NCBI GenBank assembly: GCA_030017395.1 | Contig: JASEIZ010000119.1 | Location: 1 to 6,556 of the forward strand | Source of the DNA: Desulfobacterales bacterium | Lineage (GTDB): Bacteria; Desulfobacterota; Desulfobacteria; Desulfobacterales; ETH-SRB1 | Length of the DNA stretch: 6,556 bases | Direction of reading: 5' to 3' | Part shown: positions 1 through 4,592 of the stretch, in pieces | Position numbering within the stretch: position 1 is the first letter of the stretch | Layout of the letters: each line of letters begins with the position of its first letter | Program-made: the position numbers and the translations under genes | Notes under the pieces: model-generated | Databases searched by the model: none | What the model saw: only the letters and a program-made list of their open reading frames with translations | Told to the model about the DNA's origin: nothing

Positions 1-1
1 G

Positions 2-994
2 TTCGACTCGATGAACAAAAAGATAATGATATGCGCTGATAAGGTTAATGCTACGGTTACTGAGCTTCGCGATAATTTAAAAACACAGAATAAGTTTATT
101 AAATGGGCAGGTGACAGGTGTGATCTGACAAAAGATGAACCGGCTTTACTTTTTGTGGAACTGAAAAATCTTTTAAACCAGAAAGATGAGAACGAAAAGC
201 TCATAAAGTCCAACTACCGAACCCTAAAAAAGGTTTTGTCCCGTGTTGAAACCGGGCGCCGTAGGGCTAAAATAGCTAAAAGTGAACTGACAAAGGCGAA
301 TTTACGACTTGTCGTCAGTATTGCCAAAAAATATACAAACAGAGGGTTGCAATTTCTGGATCTGATTCAGGAAGGAAATATAGGCCTTATGAAGGCGGTT
401 GATAAATTTGAATATCGCCGAGGCTATAAATTCAGCACATACGCTACATGGTGGATACGACAGGCTATAACCAGGGCGATTGCGGATCAGGCTAGAACAA
501 TCCGGATTCCTGTTCACATGATTGAAACTATAAACAAGCTTATACGGACATCAAGAGCCCTTGTTCAAGAGCTGGGGCGAGACCCTAAACCTGAGGAAAT
601 AGCTGAAAAAATGGAACTTCCCCTGGACAAGGTTCGTAAGGTTTTAAAGATTGCAAGAGAACCTATTTCACTTGAGACTCCCATTGGAGAAGAGGAGGAC
701 AGCCATCTTGGTGATTTTATAGAGGATAAAAAATTTGTGCTTCCTTCGGATGCCGCTGTAAACCTGAACCTTGCGGAACGGACAAGAAAGGTCCTTGCAA
801 CATTGACTCCGCGTGAAGAAAAGGTTCTGCGCATGCGATTCGGGATAGGGGAAAAGGCTGATCATACACTTGAAGAGGTAGGACAGGATTTTACCGTTAC
901 GCGTGAGAGAATAAGGCAGATAGAGGCTAAGGCCTTGAGAAAATTAAGACATCCGACCAGAAGTCGTAAACTGAAAAGCTTTATTGAAACCTAA
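2..994 (+). CDS. rpoD: RNA polymerase primary sigma factor RpoD (sigma-70), C-terminal part, 5' truncated by window
   Basis: The protein directs RNA polymerase to -35/-10 housekeeping promoters. The frame is open to the left edge (codons F-D-S precede the first visible Met at 11). That Met is internal, because RpoD normally carries a further 200-300 N-terminal residues. Numbering from it, region 2.1-2.2 starts near NLRLVVSIAKKY (97-108), region 2.3-2.4 includes YATWWIRQAITRAIADQART (144-163), region 3 begins with RIPVHMIETINKL (165-177), region 4.1 is near LTPREEKVLRMRFG (265-278), and the region 4.2 helix-turn-helix is EEVGQDFTVTRERIRQIEAK (288-307). The end, RKLRHPTRSRKLKSFIET, is the usual RpoD terminus, so the 3' end is complete. 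The near-perfect regions 2.4 and 4.2 argue for the primary sigma factor over an alternative one, though a group 2 paralogue cannot be excluded without the N-terminus. No clear T-tract terminator follows, so read-through into the tRNA is possible. Confidence 0.95.
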   Translation, partial: FDSMNKKIMICADKVNATVTELRDNLKTQNKFIKWAGDRCDLTKDEPALLFVELKNLLNQKDENEKLIKSNYRTLKKVLSRVETGRRRAKIAKSELTKANLRLVVSIAKKYTNRGLQFLDLIQEGNIGLMKAVDKFEYRRGYKFSTYATWWIRQAITRAIADQARTIRIPVHMIETINKLIRTSRALVQELGRDPKPEEIAEKMELPLDKVRKVLKIAREPISLETPIGEEEDSHLGDFIEDKKFVLPSDAAVNLNLAERTRKVLATLTPREEKVLRMRFGIGEKADHTLEEVGQDFTVTRERIRQIEAKALRKLRHPTRSRKLKSFIET

Positions 995-997
995 CTC

Positions 998-1026
998 TTG
1001 ACAAAACATATTTCTAAGGGTAAAAA
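998..1026 (+). promoter_or_regulatory. Candidate sigma-70 promoter for the tRNA gene
   Basis: A perfect TTGACA (998-1003) is followed after exactly 17 bp by TAAAAA (1021-1026), which matches TATAAT at 4 of 6 positions. Transcription would start near 1033, about 22 nt before the mature tRNA 5' end. The -35 box starts 3 bp after the rpoD stop codon, so the tRNA can be expressed independently of rpoD. The box overlaps the left arm of an imperfect inverted repeat (997-1045). This is read from sequence only. Confidence 0.5.
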
Positions 1027-1054
1027 AATCTGTTTTGTGGTCAAGTTGATTCGT

Positions 1055-1127
1055 GGGCCCATAGCTCAGCTGGAAGAGCCACCGGCTCATAACCGGTAGG
1101 TCCCTGGTTCGAACCCAGGTGGGCCCA
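1055..1127 (+). tRNA. tRNA with CAU anticodon, probably tRNA-Ile2 (lysidine type), otherwise elongator tRNA-Met
   Basis: A full cloverleaf folds by eye. The acceptor stem is GGGCCCA (1055-1061) with TGGGCCC (1120-1126), the D stem GCTC/GAGC (1064-1067/1076-1079), the anticodon stem ACCGG/CCGGT (1081-1085/1093-1097) with loop CTCATAA, the variable loop AGGTC, and the T stem CCTGG/CCAGG around loop TTCGAAC. The discriminator is A (1127). The anticodon CAT is at 1088-1090. CCA is not encoded; TAC follows. A paired G1-C72 and the lack of three G-C pairs in the anticodon stem exclude initiator tRNA. C4-G69 and C5-G68 in the acceptor stem are recognition features of the lysidine synthetase TilS, favouring tRNA-Ile2, which reads AUA after modification. 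Elongator Met cannot be ruled out by eye. The gene lies between rpoD and a terminator, with its own candidate promoter. Confidence 0.95.
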
Positions 1128-1143
1128 TACATCTGTTTTGATC

Positions 1144-1175
1144 AAGGCGTGGGACGAGCAACCACGCCTTTTTTT
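1144..1175 (+). terminator. Intrinsic terminator after the tRNA gene
   Basis: A perfect 9-bp stem, AAGGCGTGG (1144-1152) with CCACGCCTT (1162-1170), surrounds a 9-nt loop. The stem end merges into seven T residues (1169-1175). This is a strong Rho-independent terminator that closes the tRNA unit, and rpoD as well if that reads through. Nothing similar lies between rpoD and the tRNA. Confidence 0.9.
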
Positions 1176-1189
1176 GCTATTAGTTGTTT

Positions 1190-1198
1190 TGCTAAAAT
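1190..1198 (+). promoter_or_regulatory. Candidate extended -10 promoter for the Nif3 / zinc-ribbon genes
   Basis: TGCTAAAAT fits the extended -10 form TGnTATAAT with 5 of 6 matches in the hexamer. It lies just after the tRNA terminator. No good -35 box is seen at 17 bp, where the terminator T-tract falls. A start near 1205 would give a leader of about 60 nt before the Nif3 ATG. The spacer 1176-1263 contains nothing else I can support. Confidence 0.35.
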
Positions 1199-1263
1199 CA
1201 TAGATTGTACTTCCCGTCAGGTTTGTCAGCCGGTCTCAAATTGCAACCGATTTTACGATATTT

Positions 1264-2397
1264 ATGCCAGCAATAATAGCCGATATTATTAAGATAATGG
1301 AAGACATCGCTCCATCGCGTCTTGCTGAAGAATGGGACAATGTCGGGCTGCAGGTCGGGCAAAAGGATTGGCCCGTAAGAACCATACGGATTGCTTTGGA
1401 TCCTCTCCCAGGTGTTGTGGCTGCCGCCTGCAAAGAGGGGGTTGATCTTTTAATTACGCATCATCCGTTGATATTTAAGCCTTTAGGTTCTGTTGATTTC
1501 GGCACCCCGGTTGGGGCTATAATAAATATGGCGTCTAAGCACAAAATGGCCATATTTGCTGCGCATACTAATCTTGACAATGTAACGGATGGTTTAAACG
1601 ATATTCTTGCACGCATGATTGGTCTTAACAATCTGGAAGTGCTCGGGAAACCCATTGAGCCGGAATATTATAAACTTGTCGTATATTTGCCTGTTGAATA
1701 CGAACAGAAGATTTTAACCTCTCTTTTTGAGACAAAGGCAGGAAGTATAGGCGCGTATACATCCTGTTCTTTCCGAAATAATGGCAGAGCCACTTTCAGG
1801 CCTGGTTCTTTGTCAAAGCCTTTTACAGGAAAGCCCGATAACATATCTCATGCGGATGAGATCAGACTGGAAACCGTTGTGCAAAAAGATGATTTGGAGA
1901 ACGTTATCGAGCATGTGAGAGCAAATCATCCTTATGAAACCATGGCATATGATGTTTATAGGCTGCAACCGTCTGATAGCATGTTGGCCGTAAGACAGCA
2001 GGGGCTTGGCAGGATCGGAGATCTTGCAGAGGAGACTAAACTTTTATCCCTTGCCCTGGAAATTAAGAAAAAACTATGTCTTAATTTTATTAAAGTCGCT
2101 GGAAAACCCGATCTGTCTGTGAAGAAAGTTGCTTTATGTACAGGGAGCGGTTCAAGCCTGATAAATAATTTTTTTGTATCCGGCGCTCAGGCATATATTA
2201 GCGGGGATTTTCGGTATCACGATGCAAGGGCTGCGGAAGCAGCAAATTTAGGTATTATCGATATCGGCCATTTTGCATCAGAGCACTTAATTGTTAAAGT
2301 ACTTGCCAAGAGGCTTAAAGAGATTATATTTAAAACCGGAATTGATCTTAAAGTCGAGGCATGTGAGTCTGAAATCGATCCGTTTGTTATTTTATAA
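1264..2397 (+). CDS. Nif3-family dinuclear metal-binding protein (YqfO/YbgI type, GTP cyclohydrolase I type 2/NIF3 domain)
   Basis: This is a Nif3-like protein of 377 residues, the length of the long YqfO-type members rather than the roughly 250-residue YbgI type. The N-terminal opening, SRLAEEWDNVGLQVG (18-32), is typical. Probable metal ligands are H66/H67 in THHPLIF, H101 and D105 in HTNLDNV, and H336 and E340 in IGHFASE. Residues about 137-235 form the inserted PII/CutA-like domain, ending in the characteristic NHPYETMAYDVYRL. Family members form ring-shaped hexamers with two metals per site. The true reaction is unsettled, and the name GTP cyclohydrolase I type 2 is only a database label. 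ATG 1264 is the only usable start in frame after a stop at 1201-1203, and no clear Shine-Dalgarno precedes it. The protein is probably cytoplasmic, with no signal or membrane segment. The next gene begins about 50 bp downstream without a terminator, so the two are likely co-transcribed. Confidence 0.93.
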   Translation: MPAIIADIIKIMEDIAPSRLAEEWDNVGLQVGQKDWPVRTIRIALDPLPGVVAAACKEGVDLLITHHPLIFKPLGSVDFGTPVGAIINMASKHKMAIFAAHTNLDNVTDGLNDILARMIGLNNLEVLGKPIEPEYYKLVVYLPVEYEQKILTSLFETKAGSIGAYTSCSFRNNGRATFRPGSLSKPFTGKPDNISHADEIRLETVVQKDDLENVIEHVRANHPYETMAYDVYRLQPSDSMLAVRQQGLGRIGDLAEETKLLSLALEIKKKLCLNFIKVAGKPDLSVKKVALCTGSGSSLINNFFVSGAQAYISGDFRYHDARAAEAANLGIIDIGHFASEHLIVKVLAKRLKEIIFKTGIDLKVEACESEIDPFVIL

Positions 2398-2417
2398 GGG
2401 ATAAGCAGTTTCATTAT

Positions 2418-2452
2418 TAATGACTAATGACAAGTGGCTAATGACTAATATG
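2418..2452 (+). repeat. Heptanucleotide tandem repeat (TAATGAC)n ending at a start codon
   Basis: Five consecutive 7-bp units fill this stretch: TAATGAC (2418), TAATGAC (2425), a diverged AAGTGGC (2432), TAATGAC (2439) and TAATATG (2446). The ATG of the last unit is the preferred start of the zinc-ribbon gene. Each perfect unit holds TAA, ATG and TGA in overlapping frames. The array supplies extra in-frame ATGs at 2420 and 2441. It resembles the short tandem heptamer arrays known from other bacterial genomes. Function is unknown. Confidence 0.8.
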
Positions 2453-3157
2453 AAAGAACAGATAGATATTCTGGTAAAACTACAAAAAATCGAAACAGAG
2501 TCAGATGATATTAAATTGAAGCTAAGTGGTGTTTCTGAAAAACTTGATTTTTTTGATTCCAGCCTCAAGGAGCTTGAACAGTCTATAGCTGATAAAAAGT
2601 CTTTGCTCAATGATTTGAACAAAAAATACCGTTCCTATGATTCTGAGGTTCAGACAAATTTCGCCCTGATCAAAAAGAGCCAGGGGAGACTTGTGGGCGT
2701 TAAGACAAACAGGGAATACCAAGCCTTATTAAAGGAGATTGAAGAATTAAAGATAAAAAATTCTCAGGCAGAGGACGAGATGTTGTTATGTCTGGATCGT
2801 ATAGATGAAACAGAAAAAGATATTTCTGTAGAAAAAGGCGAATATTCAAAGTTAAAAGAAAAAGTAAGTAGTGATAAAGAGACTATAATGCGTGAGGTGG
2901 ACTACGGAAAAGAAAGGCTTGCCGCTCTTAAGGACGAATGGGACAGCACCTCAAGTAAAGTGAAGCCTGAATTGTTTAAAAGATATACGATGGTAGGCCA
3001 AAGGGTTAAAGGGACAGCAATAGTCTCTGTTAAAAAATCCGTATGCAATGGATGTAATATGAATCTTCCTCCGCAAATGTATAATGAGCTTCAGCGTTGC
3101 GACAGTTTAAAATTTTGTCCTAACTGTCAAAGAATTATTTACTGGGAACAATTATAG
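2450..3157 (+). CDS. C4 zinc-ribbon coiled-coil protein (COG1579/DUF164 family)
   Basis: The product has about 235 residues: a long charged coiled coil (roughly 1-175) followed by a C-terminal zinc ribbon. The four ligands are C199 and C202 (VCNGC) and C223 and C226 (FCPNC), numbered from ATG 2450. The motif TNREYQALLKEIEEL (86-100) is a hallmark of the family. The family is widespread and often lies beside Nif3 genes, as here. It has been linked to nucleic-acid binding, but the molecular role is poorly defined. I prefer ATG 2450 because MKEQIDILVKLQKIETE matches the usual N-terminus, while the 10 extra residues from ATG 2420 (MTNDKWLMTN) are encoded by the heptamer repeat. Starts at 2420 and 2441 remain possible, and none has a convincing Shine-Dalgarno. 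AAGGG at 2396-2400 is too far upstream. The stop codon lies 5 bp before the rnpB P1 helix. Confidence 0.88.
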   Translation: MKEQIDILVKLQKIETESDDIKLKLSGVSEKLDFFDSSLKELEQSIADKKSLLNDLNKKYRSYDSEVQTNFALIKKSQGRLVGVKTNREYQALLKEIEELKIKNSQAEDEMLLCLDRIDETEKDISVEKGEYSKLKEKVSSDKETIMREVDYGKERLAALKDEWDSTSSKVKPELFKRYTMVGQRVKGTAIVSVKKSVCNGCNMNLPPQMYNELQRCDSLKFCPNCQRIIYWEQL

Positions 3158-3158
3158 G
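3115..3158 (+). promoter_or_regulatory. Tentative rnpB promoter inside the 3' end of the zinc-ribbon gene
   Basis: Any dedicated rnpB promoter must overlap the upstream coding region, since only 5 bp separate them. Two weak candidates are visible. TTGTCC (3115-3120) with TTTACT (3138-3143) at 17 bp would start near 3150. TATAGG (3153-3158) has no good -35 but would start near 3164, matching the P1 5' edge. Neither is strong, and transcription from the Nif3 promoter followed by 5' processing is the alternative. Confidence 0.25.
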
Positions 3159-3162
3159 AATC

Positions 3163-3564
3163 GGTCGGAGCAGCTTAGACGATCGCCGGATCATTTTTTG
3201 ATTCAGAGGAAAGTCCGAACACTGCAGGGCAGGGTGCTCCATAACATGGAGTCGCGGTGACGTGAAGGAAAGTGCAACAGAAAGCACACCGCCGGCCGCT
3301 TTATTTTCATGCAATGGATATTAAGCGGCCGGTAAGGGTGAAAAGGTGCGGTAAGAGCGCACCAGTTTCCCGGGTGACCGTGGAAGCTCGGCAAACCCCA
3401 CCCAGTGCAAGACCAAATAGAGGAGTGTTTGAGGATTGCCCGTCCAAGCTCCCGGGTAGGTCGCAAGAGATGTCTGGCAACCGGCATCCATAGATGAATG
3501 ATCGTTGCCCTGTCAGGGGTAACCCGAACAGGATACAGAATTCGGCTTATAAGCTGCTCCGGCC
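3163..3564 (+). ncRNA. rnpB: RNase P RNA, bacterial type A
   Basis: This is the catalytic RNA of RNase P, which trims tRNA 5' leaders. P1 is a 14-bp helix closing both ends (3163-3176 with 3551-3564, one G-U pair). P2 is ACGATC (3179-3184) with GATCGT (3500-3505). The 5' conserved block GAGGAAAGTCCG is at 3206-3217. GGTAAGGGTGAAAAGGTGCG (3331-3350) marks the P13/P14 region, and GCAAGACCAAATAG (3407-3420) is also conserved. The CCA-binding loop CCCGGGTAGG is at 3451-3460 with its GGU at 3455-3457. TAGATGAATGATCG (3491-3504) and the 3' block ACAGAATTCGGCTTAT (3535-3550) complete the core. P3 is a short hairpin (3188-3204). P12 is a 10-bp GC-rich stem (3292-3301/3323-3332). A P19 hairpin is present (3509-3532). 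The length of about 402 nt is normal for type A. Reading frames inside this region are spurious. The exact mature ends are inferred from P1. Confidence 0.97.
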
Positions 3565-3572
3565 GTTTTTTT
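3551..3572 (+). terminator. rnpB: rnpB 3' end: P1 strand followed by a T-tract
   Basis: The 3' strand of P1 (3551-3564) is followed by G and seven T residues (3566-3572). Closing of the long P1 helix as RNA polymerase crosses the T-tract would end transcription, a usual arrangement for rnpB. No separate terminator hairpin is needed or seen. Confidence 0.6.
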
Positions 3573-3657
3573 AGTTTTCATAGAGGACTTTTTTGACAGG
3601 ATTAACTGGATTTACATGATTTTTTGTAACAGTTCAACCAGTCTCAAAGGCCTGTAA

Positions 3658-3688
3658 ATAGTTGAGTAGTCAACCACTCGACCAATAT
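3658..3688. promoter_or_regulatory. Candidate IscR/Rrf2-like operator upstream of sufC
   Basis: An interrupted palindrome starts ATAGTTGAGT (3658-3667) and ends ACTCGACCAATAT (3676-3688), with GTTGAGT and ACTCGAC complementary through one G-T pair. The left half matches 9 of 10 positions of the E. coli IscR type 1 half-site ATASYYGACT. The right half matches less well, and the spacing between core tetramers is 8 bp rather than 6. The site would cover the -35 region of the candidate suf promoter, as expected for Fe-S-responsive control. This is inference from pattern and context. Confidence 0.35.
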
Positions 3689-3703
3689 TAAAGAGAATTA
3701 TAT

Positions 3704-3709
3704 TATAAT
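3704..3709 (+). promoter_or_regulatory. Candidate -10 element of the suf operon promoter
   Basis: A perfect TATAAT lies in the 15-bp palindrome AATTATATTATAATT (3696-3710), 125 bp before the sufC ATG. There is no TTGACA-like box at 16-18 bp (ACCAAT at 3681-3686). The place of the -35 is taken by the Rrf2/IscR-like palindrome, so an activator-dependent or repressed promoter is plausible. The right arm of the inverted repeat would be in the leader RNA. Confidence 0.4.
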
Positions 3710-3833
3710 TTTTGTGTGTTGGTGTCTGGTTGCTGAACTATTACGATTTTTTTTATTTTTTCTTATATCCTGATCATCCTGTATATCCTGTCAAAAAAAG
3801 ACATGAATTACGGAAACCGGTGAGGTGAAGAGT

Positions 3834-4592
3834 ATGCTGCAGATTGAAGAGCTTAGAGTAGAAGTAGGCGGAAAAACAATACTGAAAAACGTTAACATGG
3901 AAATCCCTGAAGGGGAAACCCACATACTTTTCGGGCCGAACGGATCAGGCAAGACCAGTCTGATGATGACCTTAATGGGGTTTTCCGGTTATAATGTGAC
4001 ACACGGGAAGATTACGTTCAAAGGGGAAGACATCACACATTTACCCATTTATGAGCGTGCCCGCCTTGGTATAGGCGTATCCTTTCAGAGGCCTCCAACC
4101 ATTAAAGGTTTAAAGACAAGGTCGATTGTTGAAATCAGCGCCGGTAATCGGTCTGTTGATGTTGAAGAACTGGCAAAACAGCTTAATTTTTCCGATTTTC
4201 TTGACAGGGATGTAAACCATAACTTTTCAGGAGGCGAAATAAAGCGTTCCGAACTCCTTCAGCTTATGGCGCAGCAGCCCGACCTCGTTCTTCTGGATGA
4301 ACCGGAATCAGGGGTAGATATTGAAAGCATCGTCCTTATCGGAGATACAATCAATTTGCTTTTGCGCAGAGGAATTAAACATCCCAGAGAAAAAGCTCAT
4401 AAAGAGATAGTTGACGATCGGAGTAAATCCGCACTTGTTATTACCCACACTGGCCATATACTCAATTATATAACGGCTGATAAGGGCCAGGTTCTTTATA
4501 ACGGCGCCCTGTGCTGTTCAAGAAACGCAAGAGAAATTTTAAAATGGATAAGAGAATACGGATATAAGGAGTGTGTCAGATGTACACAATAG
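3834..4592 (+). CDS. sufC: SufC-type Fe-S cluster assembly ATPase (SmsC-like ABC ATPase)
   Basis: This cytoplasmic ABC ATPase powers conformational change in the SufB-type scaffold during Fe-S cluster assembly. It has 252 residues from ATG 3834. Walker A is GPNGSGKT (34-41), the Q-loop Q85 (SFQRPP), the signature FSGGE (131-135), Walker B LVLLDEPE (151-158), the D-loop SGVD (159-162) and the H-loop H205 (ITHTGH). The DEPESGVDIESI block is SufC-specific, where generic ABC proteins have DEPTxGLD. ATG 3834 is chosen because GAGGTGA (3822-3828) is a good Shine-Dalgarno 5 nt upstream, and the GTG at 3825 lies within that site. The C-terminus is CVRCTQ, a CxxC pair (C247, C250) that E. coli SufC lacks as far as I recall. 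The last 13 bp overlap sufB, implying translational coupling. Order C then B with no sufD fits the minimal SMS (SmsCB) type. Confidence 0.93.
   Translation: MLQIEELRVEVGGKTILKNVNMEIPEGETHILFGPNGSGKTSLMMTLMGFSGYNVTHGKITFKGEDITHLPIYERARLGIGVSFQRPPTIKGLKTRSIVEISAGNRSVDVEELAKQLNFSDFLDRDVNHNFSGGEIKRSELLQLMAQQPDLVLLDEPESGVDIESIVLIGDTINLLLRRGIKHPREKAHKEIVDDRSKSALVITHTGHILNYITADKGQVLYNGALCCSRNAREILKWIREYGYKECVRCTQ
4566..4571 (+). promoter_or_regulatory. Ribosome binding site of sufB inside the sufC 3' end
   Basis: AAGGAG lies 8 nt before ATG 4580. It settles the sufB start over the in-frame GTG at 4571, which overlaps the site itself. The same bases encode the sufC C-terminus just before its CxxC pair. 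Confidence 0.75.

Larger units (their letters stand above)
997..1146 (+). repeat. Short direct repeats flanking the tRNA, with a complementary upstream arm
   Basis: ATCTGTTTTG occurs at 1028-1037 and again at 1131-1140, each followed by TCAAG after TGG (upstream copy) or A (downstream copy). The copies lie 103 bp apart and bracket the tRNA. The segment CTTGACAAAACA (997-1008) is complementary to both copies: TGTTTTG plus TCAAG with a 3-nt insertion at 1031-1045, or with a 1-nt insertion at 1134-1146. A transcript reading through from rpoD could form a local hairpin or a longer stem enclosing the tRNA. Function is unknown. Confidence 0.55.
3588..3802. repeat. Long imperfect inverted repeat (MITE-like) in the rnpB-sufC spacer
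   Basis: The left arm runs C, six T, GACAGGATT, AACTGGATT, TACATGATT (3588-3621), then GTAACAGTTCAACCAG (3626-3641). The right arm is CTGGTTGCTGAACTATTAC (3726-3744), a T-rich stretch, then 3765-3800, whose complement is TTTTTTTGACAGGATA, TACAGGATG, ATCAGGATA. Each outer arm is thus three 9-bp units related to nnCAGGATT, and the inner parts are complementary except for a 2-nt insertion and one mismatch. GAC flanks both ends (3586-3588 and 3800-3802), a possible but weak target-site duplication. No transposase is encoded. Intergenic blocks of the type ATCCTGTnAATCCTGTCAAAAA recur in many genomes, by general recollection. Confidence 0.7.

Noticed and set aside
11..13. ATG as the start of a short sigma factor of 327 residues
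   Set aside because: The frame is open upstream to the window edge, and RpoD normally continues well beyond this Met, so the gene is truncated by the window.
997..1045. Intrinsic terminator of rpoD
   Set aside because: The inverted repeat is AT-rich, has a 22-nt loop and a 3-nt bulge, and no T-tract follows.
1055..1127. Initiator tRNA-fMet
   Set aside because: Position 1 pairs with 72 (G-C), and the anticodon stem lacks the three consecutive G-C pairs of initiators.
2420..2449. Ten extra N-terminal residues on the zinc-ribbon protein
   Set aside because: They are encoded by the heptamer repeat and do not fit the family N-terminus; kept only as a possible alternative start.
2418..2452. CRISPR or integration site
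   Set aside because: The units are 7 bp with no spacers, and no cas or integrase gene is present.
3203..3493. Two overlapping reading frames on opposite strands (3203-3487 minus, 3272-3493 plus)
   Set aside because: Both lie wholly inside the RNase P RNA gene and their products resemble nothing.
3825..3827. GTG start for sufC
   Set aside because: It is part of the Shine-Dalgarno GAGGTGA; ATG 3834 has the correct spacing.
4571..4573. GTG start for sufB
   Set aside because: It overlaps the last base of AAGGAG; ATG 4580 lies 8 nt after that site.
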